A stretch of DNA of 64,000 nt, from contig CATOSI010000003.1 of assembly GCA_951812505.1 (NCBI GenBank), forward strand, positions 620,001 to 684,000, given 5' to 3'. Below, piece after piece: positions 16,528-26,259 of the stretch. The notes below the pieces were generated by a model. The model was not told the origin of the DNA. It did not search any database and worked only from the letters and a program-made list of their open reading frames with translations. A program made the position numbers and the translations under genes. This DNA comes from an uncultured Dehalococcoidia bacterium. Lineage in GTDB: Bacteria > Chloroflexota > Dehalococcoidia > Lucifugimonadales > UBA1123. How positions within the stretch are numbered: position 1 is the stretch's first letter; each line of letters opens with the position of its first letter.

Positions 16528-17743
16528 CAGGCTGCTGAAAAAAGCCGCATAGGAGGTCTTCCCTGAGTCTGTGGAGTAAAATAGCTCCACAAGCGACAAC
16601 AGAGGAGACCGTCCCATGAGAGGCAAACGCAACCCACAGTCCACTATGCTTGCCTTCGTCAACCTCGACGAACGAGTTCCACCGGACCACCCTCTTAGGA
16701 CTATCAAACAGGTCGCCGAGGACGTTCTCTCCCGCATGTCGGACGACTTCGACAGGATGTACTCCAGTGTCGGTCGAGCCTCCGTCCCACCCGAACGACT
16801 GCTGAAGTCTCTTCTTCTGATCTCCCTGTACTCGATACGCAGTGAGAGAGCATTCTGCCAGGAACTGGACTACAACCTGCTGTATCGCTGGTTTCTGGAC
16901 ATGGACCTTATGGAGCCGAGTTTCGACGCGACCGTGTTCACCAAGAACAGAAGAAGACTGCTCAGACACAGGGTGGGGAGGACCCTGTTCGAGGAGGTGG
17001 CGTACGAGGCTGACCGCCGAGGTCTCATGTCAGACGAGCGCTTCAGCGTGGATGGTACGCTGATAGAGGCTGCCGCGAGCATAAAGAGCTTCAGAAGACG
17101 GGATGAGGATGCTGACGATAACCCGAAGGGTCCGGGGGAAGGTGGAAGCCGTACGGAGGACTTTCGGGGGGAGAAGCTGAGCAACGAGACACACGAGAGC
17201 ACGACCGACCCCGAGTCCAGGCTGATGAGGAAGGGCAAGGGTAAGGAGGCGAAGCTGGTGTTCATGGCCCATGCGCTTATGGACAACAGGCACGGTCTTG
17301 TGAGCGACTTCCGACTGACCGAGGCCAATGGCATGGCAGAGAGGGATGCGGCGCTGGACATGTTGATCCGGATACCCGGTAGCCGCCGTCTGACTGTTGG
17401 AGCGGACAGGGGCTACGACAGCAGGGACTTCGTTGCCGAGTGCAGGGACCTGAACATCACTCCGCACGTGGCCCAGAAGAAGAGATGGTCTGCGATAGAC
17501 GGGAGGACGACCCATCATGCCGGGTATGCGGCGAGTCAGAAGGTTCGCAACCGTGTGGAGTCGATCTTCGGGTGGATGAAGACAGTGGGAGGCTTTCGTC
17601 GGAGTCGGTATCGCGGAGTGGAGAGAACCGGACTGTATGGGGAGTTGGTGGCTACTGCGTACAACCTGGTGAGAATGTCGAGACTGATAGCTGAGGAAGA
17701 GGCCAGAGTCCCCGTCTTCGCATAGCTCTGCCCAGGGCGAGGT
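16528..17743 (+). mobile_element. Insertion sequence A (IS5/IS1182-type)
   Basis: The left end begins CAGGCTGCTGAAAAAAGCCG at about 16528, the usual GGCTGCTGAAAAA start of this type of element. It interrupts the pentapeptide-repeat gene. The right inverted repeat was not found before the next transposase, so the element may be truncated or overlapped by element B. The given right edge is the end of the space before that gene, not a measured boundary. Confidence 0.6.
16616..17725 (+). CDS. IS5/IS1182-type DDE transposase (element A)
   Basis: A 369-residue transposase. The N-terminal DUF772 domain is seen in FVNLDERVPPDHPLRTIK and RSERAFCQELDYNLLYRWFL. The DDE catalytic residues lie in FSVDGTLIEA, LTVGADRGYDSRDFV and ESIFGWMKTVGGFRRSRYRG. 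A low-complexity insert (about residues 160-205) follows the first Asp. It is full length and intact. It starts at ATG 16616 behind GAGGAG. It would cut and paste its own element; no accessory genes are carried. Confidence 0.92.
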   Translation: MRGKRNPQSTMLAFVNLDERVPPDHPLRTIKQVAEDVLSRMSDDFDRMYSSVGRASVPPERLLKSLLLISLYSIRSERAFCQELDYNLLYRWFLDMDLMEPSFDATVFTKNRRRLLRHRVGRTLFEEVAYEADRRGLMSDERFSVDGTLIEAAASIKSFRRRDEDADDNPKGPGEGGSRTEDFRGEKLSNETHESTTDPESRLMRKGKGKEAKLVFMAHALMDNRHGLVSDFRLTEANGMAERDAALDMLIRIPGSRRLTVGADRGYDSRDFVAECRDLNITPHVAQKKRWSAIDGRTTHHAGYAASQKVRNRVESIFGWMKTVGGFRRSRYRGVERTGLYGELVATAYNLVRMSRLIAEEEARVPVFA

Positions 17744-19012
17744 GTGTCTGCCGAACCTTCTGAAAGCCGATTACAGCGGTGCAGGAACCTCCTGAGAGCC
17801 AAAAAGCGCCGGAATGAGGCTCTTCAAGGCAGCGAGTCTTGCTCCTACGCCGCTCTGCAACCCATTCTTCCGCAGCCTGTCAAGGCATCTCGTCGGCGGT
17901 GTCGTCCTGGCTATGAGCCACGCGCGATGTTCAGGACGTTTTGCGCAAAATATCTACTGAACGAGCGGTTCACCGTGCAGTTCATAGAGCGTCTGAGGTC
18001 GTCCGCCCGGTTGCGCGAGATCTGCGGGTTCGGAGACACAGTTCCGTCCAAGTCCACGTTCAGCAGATTCTTCCAACTACTCTCTGGACAACGTGGCCTC
18101 CTTGAAGACGCCATCGCCCAATTGACAGGACAATTGAAGTTGAACCTGCCGGATGTTGGCGAATCGATCGCGGTGGATTCCACAGATATTGAGGCATACT
18201 CCAACCCGAACCGCGAGTCGCCCATTGACCAAGATGCTACCTGGGGACACAGGACGACTAAGGCCAAGTCGAGCAAGGACGCGAAGGACACTGAGCCATT
18301 CTCCGGCTACAAGATGCACGCGCTCAATGACGCGGTACACGGCGTGCCGCTCACCTGCATCATGCTACCTGCCAATGTACACGACTCCAAATTACTTCCC
18401 GAGTTGGTCAAGAAGGCACAGGAGTTGTATCCATGGCTCAGGCCCGATCACCTGCTTGGCGACAGAGGATACGACTCTCAGGCCAATCACAAGTTCCTAC
18501 TCGGCAGGGGAATCACCCCGATCATCCATATGAGGAAGTCCAGCGGTAAATCCAAATTGCTGGACGACCGATACGACGTGAGAGGACGCCCCGTATGTCT
18601 CGACCTCAAGACCCCGATGGAGTATGTCCTGACTGATCCCGAGACGGGCAAGCATCTATTCCGCTGTCCGCCAGACGGATGTGCGCTGAAATCCAGGTCA
18701 AGTGGATTGATCCGATACTGCGACCCGCGCGACCCGCATTGGGAGGACTATCGCGACAACCCCCGGGTCATCGGATTGGTCGCCCGTGCAAGTCCTGAAT
18801 GGAAGAAGCTCTACGCTGGGCGTCAGATCATCGAGCGGATGTTTGGTTCAATGAAGCGTAGTCGGATCCTTAACAAGCACCAGTACACGACGCGCGCCAA
18901 GATTGAGACCCACATGGCACTGTCCACTCTGACGTATCTGGCAACCATGCTCACGAGGGTCAGCACTGGGGACTTGAAGCGAATCCGACACATGCGGATC
19001 GGTGTCGCGTAA
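17744..19012 (+). CDS. DDE transposase of a second element (DUF772/DDE_Tnp_1 type)
   Basis: A 422-codon frame encoding a transposase distinct from its neighbour. DUF772-like segments are MFRTFCAKYLLNERFTVQF and SKSTFSRFFQLL. DDE residues fall in IAVDSTDIEAYSN, HLLGDRGYDSQANHKFL and IIERMFGSMKRSRILNKHQYT. The frame opens with GTG at 17744, only 18 bases after the first transposase, but family homology becomes clear near residue 40 (LQPILPQPVKASRRR). The true start may lie inside, and the first residues may be read from element A. Inverted ends were not identified. The nested palindrome at 19049-19156 is close to its 3' side. Confidence 0.88.
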   Translation: MSAEPSESRLQRCRNLLRAKKRRNEALQGSESCSYAALQPILPQPVKASRRRCRPGYEPRAMFRTFCAKYLLNERFTVQFIERLRSSARLREICGFGDTVPSKSTFSRFFQLLSGQRGLLEDAIAQLTGQLKLNLPDVGESIAVDSTDIEAYSNPNRESPIDQDATWGHRTTKAKSSKDAKDTEPFSGYKMHALNDAVHGVPLTCIMLPANVHDSKLLPELVKKAQELYPWLRPDHLLGDRGYDSQANHKFLLGRGITPIIHMRKSSGKSKLLDDRYDVRGRPVCLDLKTPMEYVLTDPETGKHLFRCPPDGCALKSRSSGLIRYCDPRDPHWEDYRDNPRVIGLVARASPEWKKLYAGRQIIERMFGSMKRSRILNKHQYTTRAKIETHMALSTLTYLATMLTRVSTGDLKRIRHMRIGVA

Positions 19013-19048
19013 GCGTTGACAGGCACATGCCATGGGGACATAATGCCA

Positions 19049-19156
19049 TTGCCAGAGCGATCAACCCCAACACCAGTCAGGGAGAGCAACAATTCGTGCA
19101 AGAGCCAGGGGCCATTGTGCCCCCTTGTTGCTCTCGGGATGTGATCGCTCTGGCAA
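19049..19156. repeat. Nested palindrome (possible MITE or RNA hairpin)
   Basis: Outer arms TTGCCAGAGCGATCA (19049-19063) and TGATCGCTCTGGCAA (19142-19156) are perfect inverted repeats of 15 bases. Inside, GAGAGCAACAA (19082-19092) and TTGTTGCTCTC (19125-19135) form a second perfect 11-base pair, around an inner AGGGG/CCCCT stem. The whole 108-base unit separates the second transposase from the lipoprotein gene, ending 33 bases before that gene's ATG. No T-run follows. Confidence 0.75.
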
Positions 19157-19189
19157 GCAGTCTCTATCTCTTGCCGCAAGGGGGTTCCC

Positions 19190-20296
19190 ATGATTGAGCG
19201 ATTCACAATTGCCGTATTGGTGATAGCCGCATGTATGGCCTCAGTGGTATGCGGCGGAGAACCTGAACCTACCCCGACACCAATCATCATCATCGTTGAG
19301 GTTACACCTGAACCGACGATCACGCCTATTCCTCAACCAACGGAGACTTCGACTCCTAATCCGACTAATACTGCAACGCCCAACCCACCGACCGGGACAC
19401 CTGTACCGACCGAAGTACCTGTTGTGATACTTCCACCGCCGACTCAGACGCCATATCCTACCTATACTCCCTATCCCACGGTTACACCTGTCCCTCAAAT
19501 TCCGGCACCGACCTACACGCCATATCCGACGTACACACCTTATCCCACGGCCGAGCCAATCGCACAGAACATCTTGGCCGGCCCGACCAATACACCTACC
19601 GCGACGCCTGAGCCACTGCTCGAACCCGGCTGTGTGCAGAACGGCGTTACATCCGAGTTCGTCATCCCTACACTGTCAAACGGTACTACCAAGCGCGTAG
19701 AGCCGCTGCCGGGGATCGTCTTTCAGGATATTCGAGAGAACAAAACTAACGATGAGAAGCTCGCATGGGTGTTTAGCAGCTTGTCTTACCAACATTGTGA
19801 GACAGGCGACCCTTGGAATCCTGAACATCTCGTGGTCGAAGGTCAGAATATAGACGTTCCACCTCGCGAGGAAGATGAGTTCGTCCAGATGGTCTTCGCT
19901 CTTGGTGTCCACGAGCGTGAGGACAGGAGTATTGTGGATGACACCTATTCTCGGTTCAATCGTCATCCTTGTGTCCACAGTGATGAACCATGTGAAATCC
20001 CCGAACGTAGTTCATTCAGAACATTCTACATAAAAGACAAAGATGCCATCCTGTACCTATGGACCGATTGGGAATGGGAATGCAGACGGGCTGACGGATG
20101 TCCTTATGATAACCATTGGGAATGGTCAATTGGTGAATGGCGATGGAGACCCGTTTCTTCTGCAAGGTCGGGAGATCCCTATCATAAGCAAGGTTACTTC
20201 TGGTATGAACCCTATCAGGTCGACTCATGGTTCTTGCCGATGAACGATAAAGATCATGTTCCCGCCGTGTTTGCAGTGATCAGCAAGGAATCCTGA
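19190..20296 (+). CDS. Thr/Pro-rich lipoprotein of unknown function
   Basis: A 368-residue protein starting with a signal peptide (IERFTIAVLVIAACMASVV) that contains a lipobox ending at Cys15 (IAAC), so it is predicted to be a surface lipoprotein. Residues 25-140 are a spacer rich in Thr-Pro, with repeats of TPYPTYTPYPT. The C-terminal 230 residues form a Trp- and Cys-containing domain (YLWTDWEWECRR, NHWEWSIGEWRWRPVSSA) that I do not recognise; paired cysteines suggest disulfides. The start ATG 19190 has AAGGGGG six bases upstream. It lies just after the mobile elements and may have come with them. Confidence 0.75.
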   Translation: MIERFTIAVLVIAACMASVVCGGEPEPTPTPIIIIVEVTPEPTITPIPQPTETSTPNPTNTATPNPPTGTPVPTEVPVVILPPPTQTPYPTYTPYPTVTPVPQIPAPTYTPYPTYTPYPTAEPIAQNILAGPTNTPTATPEPLLEPGCVQNGVTSEFVIPTLSNGTTKRVEPLPGIVFQDIRENKTNDEKLAWVFSSLSYQHCETGDPWNPEHLVVEGQNIDVPPREEDEFVQMVFALGVHEREDRSIVDDTYSRFNRHPCVHSDEPCEIPERSSFRTFYIKDKDAILYLWTDWEWECRRADGCPYDNHWEWSIGEWRWRPVSSARSGDPYHKQGYFWYEPYQVDSWFLPMNDKDHVPAVFAVISKES

Positions 20297-20420
20297 CTCC
20301 CCATCAGAAAGAGAATTCCAACGGCAGTACATGACCAACTTTCCTCCCTGGATTCGCCCGACTGTGTGGGTTTCACGCTCGCCGCGGACTTATGCAATTT
20401 TCTCAGTCGAGAAATTTGTC

Positions 20421-20448
20421 TTGACAGAAGCTAACACGGTGTTATACG
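20421..20448 (+). promoter_or_regulatory. rRNA promoter
   Basis: A perfect TTGACA (20421-20426) and TATACG (20443-20448) are 16 bases apart, about 65 bases upstream of the mature 16S 5' end. It is the only strong promoter match in the gap between the lipoprotein gene and the 16S gene. Confidence 0.7.
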
Positions 20449-20472
20449 ATTCGTATCTGCACCTAAGAAATG

Positions 20473-20502
20473 CACCTTAACAACTGGATAGTGGAAAGAA
20501 CC
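20473..20502 (+). other. 16S precursor processing stem, 5' strand
   Basis: Thirty bases beginning CACCTTAACAACTGGATAGT pair with 22217-22246 at 29 of 30 positions (one A-C mismatch). Such stems loop out the pre-16S RNA and are cut by RNase III. The loop would contain the whole 16S gene. Confidence 0.88.
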
Positions 20503-20514
20503 AAACCCAAAACA

Positions 20515-22017
<1,503 letters not shown>

Positions 22018-22216
22018 GGGAGACAGGGACCGCCAACGGATACATCCCCGAAGGCGTGACCAGGTCGGTCGGCGGGTGAGTGGAATTGAAGCAGAGGGTC
22101 GAGCAGGATTCGGCGTCAGGCATATGCCCGGCGCGCAGAAGGAGCTCCCCGAAACCGAAAGTCCGCTCCCTGAGAAAGCCCGCCGTAACTTACACATACA
22201 TAGAAACCTACGGTAA

Positions 22217-22246
22217 GGTTCTTTCCACTATCCAGTCGTTAAGGTG
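22217..22246 (+). other. 16S precursor processing stem, 3' strand
   Basis: Thirty bases beginning GGTTCTTTCCACTATCCAGT complementary to 20473-20502 with one mismatch. It marks the end of the pre-16S loop about 200 bases after the mature 3' end and 86 bases before tRNA-Ala. Confidence 0.88.
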
Positions 22247-22331
22247 TTTTCTTGTAATGGGAATACCGGGTTTCGCAGGTCACCCTGCCTCCCACGCCAA
22301 CGACGCTCAGACCTGAATCTCTCTTCAGCGT

Positions 22332-22408
<77 letters not shown>

Positions 22409-22550
22409 TCGTACTCCCCCCATAACGCTCCGTATCGTCCCATATTTCCTGACTTTGTAGCTAATTCACCTCTCCACCGTTGCCAATAGACATAGTCCCA
22501 GGGCTATAGAGGCACAGGTGGCTCAGATACAAAGTGCGATGGCGGTCTTG

Positions 22551-22751
22551 TTACCCCGGAACTCCGGGTAGATCGAGTTCCTCAGAGAAGTGGCAGCGAG
22601 TGAAGTGGTCAGGCGATACCTGCCGGAACTCGGGCTCGGTCGTGCGACAGATTTCCCGGGCGAATGGACAGCGCGGGTGGAAGTAACAGCCGCTGGGAGG
22701 ATTTGCCGGGTCGGCGACTTCACCTTCCAGCGATTGTCCCAACGAGGCCAC
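22551..22751 (-). pseudogene. C-terminal fragment of an oligopeptide ABC-transporter ATPase
   Basis: About 66 residues read [40 protein letters not shown] and [12 protein letters not shown], the oligopeptide/dipeptide transporter C-terminal region (oligo_HPY) of OppD/OppF proteins. It stops at 22551. Nothing upstream encodes Walker A, the signature or Walker B; instead the sequence joins the start of an oxidoreductase gene in another frame. It is a dead fragment. Confidence 0.72.
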
Positions 22752-22812
22752 CGTCGGATATCGTTCTATTGGCTATGCCACCGGCTCCAATGACTCCCCA
22801 GCCCACTGTCAT
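22720..22812 (-). pseudogene. 5' fragment of a Gfo/Idh/MocA-type oxidoreductase gene
   Basis: ATG at 22812 begins [18 protein letters not shown], the Rossmann GxGxxG start of a Gfo/Idh/MocA oxidoreductase. After about 20 codons homology ends and the frame stops at 22720. The following sequence, in another frame, is the ABC-ATPase tail. A deletion fused the two genes. Confidence 0.6.
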
Positions 22813-23008
22813 GACAAGATCCTCTGCCTTTAGTTCTGGTGTGTGGAGGGCCTGAGACATGAGTAAGCGCCGTAGAATCCAGACCCGTTGAAAGTCAGCG
22901 GTAGTGTATTCCCGCATTCTCGGGCTGTCAATTTGAAGGATGAGCGTCGTTGTCGTGCTGACGTGAGGGGACGAATCTCTTGGAGTTGGGTCTGATGTGG
23001 TGTCCCGA
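22813..23008. other. Intergenic DNA with no identified feature
   Basis: With the pseudogene fragments beside it, this completes a stretch of about 600 bases after tRNA-Ala with no intact gene. I see no RNA gene, repeat or promoter here beyond those listed, and specifically no start of a 23S rRNA. Confidence 0.5.
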
Positions 23009-23944
23009 CTATCGGTAATCGGACACTCGCCGGCCCTCTACATATGTACCGAAGCCAAACTCAGTCGGCTCGTATAGACTCACCGGCTCGACGCTGCGAC
23101 TTGGGTCAATGCTTTCTTCCATCCCCATCCCCCAATAGGCCGCATTGACTATCAGGCGCCGCAGATCGGCGCTCAGCAGGTCGGTGGCGGCGCCCATGGT
23201 TGTGCAGAAGACTCGTGACACATTGCCTTCGTCGCCGGTGTATTCCTTGATCCAGGCGACGGGCATCGTGGCCGTATCGGGTTTAGGGTCGTCGTCAGGA
23301 TTCATGCCCGAAAGTACCTGGCCGTCCAATAAGACTTGCGCGTTGCCCGTCAACTCTCCGACCGCATAGACATCCGTCGTGCCCCAGACATCGGTGACTC
23401 CCTTCAGAATCGGATGGTTTTGGGATGACGGGTTAATCAGGGCGCGGGTGCTCTCGAATCCGTGATGTCCATGATGGTCAACCCATGTCTCGCCCAGGAC
23501 CTGACGTCCGAAGCCACCTTCGAACTCCTCGTTCGTACAGTCGTACTTGGCGTAGGCGCTGCCGGTGTCGCGGCTGTACTGAAAGGCGTGTGTCGCAGTT
23601 CTCATGCCTATTATGGGACGTCCCGAATTGACGTAGTCCACGATGTGTTTCATCTGTTCGTCTAGCAGCTCGCGGAAGCGGACGAAGATGAGCATGAGAT
23701 CAGCCGAGTCGAGCGCATCGAGACCGGGGATATTGGTCTGGCAATCCGGATTGATCTCACCAGTTTCGGGGTCTATGGCGAAGAGGACCGTACAATCGAA
23801 GCCGTGGTGAGTCGAAAGAATCTTCGCCAGCATGGGAAGCGCCTCTTCCGATCGATACTCCTCATCTCCGCTGACGAGTACGATGCGCTTTCCCAGGCCG
23901 GGGCCTGCGACTCCCTTGAATTCGAGCCATAGCTGATCGTCCAT
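23009..23944 (-). CDS. ThuA-like domain protein (class I glutamine-amidotransferase fold)
   Basis: A 311-residue protein with the ThuA layout: GKRIVLVSGDEEYRSEEALP near the start, SADLMLIFVRFRELLDEQM, an IIGMRTATHAFQY strand in the place of the nucleophile elbow, and TTMGAATDLLSADLRRLIVNA near the end. The usual Cys of amidotransferases is replaced, as in other ThuA proteins, whose role in sugar metabolism is only loosely defined. The start at 23944 (AAGGAG upstream) is preferred to ATG 23992, since the extra residues look unrelated. It is downstream of the dehydrogenase in the same direction (82-base gap), so probably one operon. Confidence 0.83.
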   Translation of the reverse strand: MDDQLWLEFKGVAGPGLGKRIVLVSGDEEYRSEEALPMLAKILSTHHGFDCTVLFAIDPETGEINPDCQTNIPGLDALDSADLMLIFVRFRELLDEQMKHIVDYVNSGRPIIGMRTATHAFQYSRDTGSAYAKYDCTNEEFEGGFGRQVLGETWVDHHGHHGFESTRALINPSSQNHPILKGVTDVWGTTDVYAVGELTGNAQVLLDGQVLSGMNPDDDPKPDTATMPVAWIKEYTGDEGNVSRVFCTTMGAATDLLSADLRRLIVNAAYWGMGMEESIDPSRSVEPVSLYEPTEFGFGTYVEGRRVSDYR

Positions 23945-24025
23945 GGTGATGCAACATCTCCTTCTTGATTCCCGACCAGAAGGCAACCACAAGGGTTTGC
24001 TCCTACGGAACCCCAGGAAGGATCA

Positions 24026-25042
24026 TCAATCCTCCCACGGGTGGAGGACGATCTTACCACATTGGTTGCCCGCCCTCGTTTCCAGCGCCTGTTGAACTTC
24101 GGAAAAGGGGAAGGTGTGAGTGACCATCTTATCTATCAGAGACTTCGCCCCACGAATCGTACCCATCATTGCCTGAGTGTCCTGCTGGTGGTTCCAATGC
24201 CAGCATCCATACACCGTCAAGCCCTTTGCATTGATCTCTCTCGCGTTCATAGAGCCTCCCCAGCCCGGGGTTGCGATCATACCCCTTCTGGCAGCCACTT
24301 TCACAAGGAAATCCGGTGCCGTCTCGGCGCTGCTGCATTCGACGCTCTTGGGTACACCCTTACCGTCGGTCAGCTCCAAAATCTGCTCCACGGCATCGGC
24401 GGCGGTCGGGTCCACGACCGCCTCGATACCCATCTCCCTGGCGAGTACGGCGCGGTACGGATTCAATTCAAGTCCCAGCACGCGCGCGCCCCGATACAGA
24501 GCAATGGCCGCGGTACCGAGTCCTACCGGACCCAGACCTGAGACCAAGACGGTGTCGGTTGGCATGACCCGCATAGTGTGGTTGGCGTTGAAGGCGGGAC
24601 CCATGCCGCAGCAGGCCATGCTGCCATGGTCGTAGGAAATATCGTCCGGCAGAGGCACCAGCAGCCAGTCCTGCTGTACGCAATACTGCGCATAGGTGGT
24701 CGTGCCGGTCTCGATGCCGCAGATCGCGTTGGGGTCCTTCTTGTTCTGGCAGTAGATATGGTCTCCCGAGAGGCACAGGTCGCAGACACCGCAACTGCTT
24801 TGGGGCATCACCACGACACGGTCGCCGGGTTTGACTGTGTTCACTCGCGGCCCGATTTCGACTACTTCGCCCGCGGCTTCATGACCTCCAAGAGGGCCCG
24901 TATCGCCGCCCAGGAACCGATGGAACTCGGTACACATGGGAGCGGAGTGTATCTTTACCATGGCGTAATTCTCGGCCACTCGTGGATCGTCAACATCTTC
25001 CAGGGCGGACAGGCTCTTGCCCGTAACAACAATGCGTTTCAT
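24026..25042 (-). CDS. Zinc-binding alcohol dehydrogenase family protein (MDR)
   Basis: A 338-residue medium-chain dehydrogenase. Catalytic-zinc segments are APMCTEFHRF and GHEAAGEVVEIG. The structural zinc loop CGVCDLCLSGDHIYC has all four cysteines, and the NAD(P) fold shows VSGLGPVGLGTAAIALY. It would oxidise an alcohol or polyol in the cytoplasm. The start at 25042 (GGGAG upstream) is preferred to 25102, which would overlap the divergent gene's promoter. First gene of a likely two-gene operon with ThuA, and divergent from the 2-hydroxyacid dehydrogenase across 98 bases. Together these suggest a sugar or sugar-acid pathway. Confidence 0.88.
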   Translation of the reverse strand: MKRIVVTGKSLSALEDVDDPRVAENYAMVKIHSAPMCTEFHRFLGGDTGPLGGHEAAGEVVEIGPRVNTVKPGDRVVVMPQSSCGVCDLCLSGDHIYCQNKKDPNAICGIETGTTTYAQYCVQQDWLLVPLPDDISYDHGSMACCGMGPAFNANHTMRVMPTDTVLVSGLGPVGLGTAAIALYRGARVLGLELNPYRAVLAREMGIEAVVDPTAADAVEQILELTDGKGVPKSVECSSAETAPDFLVKVAARRGMIATPGWGGSMNAREINAKGLTVYGCWHWNHQQDTQAMMGTIRGAKSLIDKMVTHTFPFSEVQQALETRAGNQCGKIVLHPWED

Positions 25043-25140
25043 CGTAATCTCCCCAACTCTGTTCCAAGAAGCCGCGACTTTCACATGATATGCTACCAGC
25101 AAAGTCCGCTCATAATCCGACGCTCTTCCAGGACAATGCC

Positions 25141-26214
25141 ATGACTACTTCCCAACACAAGGTACTGATAGTGTGCAACCGGCGCGCGCGCGATATGAGC
25201 CTCTTAGATTCGGATTTGGACCGGCTTTCCGAGATGGCGGACTGGGAGTGGCTGCATCTGGAGGGAGGCGTCGAGTTCGGCCCGAATGAGGACCCCAAAG
25301 CTATACGACAGCTGATCGAACGTGTCGGCGACGCGGACTGCATAATAGTGTCCCACGGCTCGCCGCTGATAAGCGCCGACGTGATGGATGCCGCCCCGAA
25401 CCTCAAGCTCATAGGCGAGTTGGAGGGAGACAGGTTCGCCTACCGCATTGACGTGGAGTCCGCATGGGAGCGGGGAATCCGCACCATTGATACCACTCAG
25501 GGATCCTCATATCCGGTCTCCGAATGGGCCCTTGCGCTCATTCTGATTTCGCTGCGCAACGCGGGAGCGAGTTTCAGGAGTATCCTGGCTGGAGAGGCCC
25601 CCATAGCCACTGACAACGAATTTGGATATGTCCACGGCGAACTGACGGGCAAGAGAGTAGGGCTCATCGGATGCGGCCATATAGGTCGCAGGCTGGTCAA
25701 GTACCTGAAACCGTTCGACGTGGATATTCGGGTTTACGACCCCTATTTGGCCAGTGAGATACCGGACGCAATAGGAGTCGTGAAGACATCTCTGGAAAAC
25801 GTACTGTCGAAGTCCGACGTTATCGTCTGCCTTGCCCCCCTCACGCCCGCTACGGAGGGAATGATCGGACGGCGCGAACTGGACATGATCCCCTCGAACT
25901 CGGTGTTCGTTAACGTGTCGCGCGGCGCAATAGTGGATAGCGAAGCCCTCATAGCACGCCTGAAACGAGGAGACATCGTCGCCGGTCTGGACGTGTTCGA
26001 TCCGGAGCCGATTCCACCGGACAGTGAGATAATCGGCCTGCCCAACACCTTCCTCAGCCCGCACATTGCGGGAGTGACGCTGACAAGCTACCAGCGCTTC
26101 TTTACACTGATGGTTGATGAGCTCGAGCGTTACTTCCGAGGAGACGAGCCGCTCTTCGAGTTGAACCCAAGATCGCTCGCGAACCGCAGAGGATCGGAGA
26201 CGCCCGAAGGCTGA
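25141..26214 (+). CDS. D-isomer-specific 2-hydroxyacid dehydrogenase
   Basis: A 357-residue NAD-dependent dehydrogenase. The nucleotide-binding motif is GLIGCGHIGRRL. The catalytic Arg, Glu and His lie in NVSRGAIVDSEAL, DVFDPEPIP and FLSPHIAGVT. It would interconvert a 2-keto acid and a D-2-hydroxy acid; the N-terminal substrate domain (SHGSPLISADVMDAAPNLK) does not reveal which. The start at ATG 25141 is set by the domain; the ribosome site is weak. Divergent from the zinc dehydrogenase and followed after 45 bases by an ADP-ribosylglycohydrolase on the same strand. Confidence 0.9.
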   Translation: MTTSQHKVLIVCNRRARDMSLLDSDLDRLSEMADWEWLHLEGGVEFGPNEDPKAIRQLIERVGDADCIIVSHGSPLISADVMDAAPNLKLIGELEGDRFAYRIDVESAWERGIRTIDTTQGSSYPVSEWALALILISLRNAGASFRSILAGEAPIATDNEFGYVHGELTGKRVGLIGCGHIGRRLVKYLKPFDVDIRVYDPYLASEIPDAIGVVKTSLENVLSKSDVIVCLAPLTPATEGMIGRRELDMIPSNSVFVNVSRGAIVDSEALIARLKRGDIVAGLDVFDPEPIPPDSEIIGLPNTFLSPHIAGVTLTSYQRFFTLMVDELERYFRGDEPLFELNPRSLANRRGSETPEG

Positions 26215-26259
26215 ACAGAGAAGAGCGAGGCGTCACTAAGTGTTTTGGAGAGAAATAGA

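Noticed and set aside
17865..17878. TTCCGCAGCCTGT as a right end for element A
   Set aside because: It resembles the inverted left end, but it lies in codons (ILPQPVK) that related transposases share, so chance is likely.
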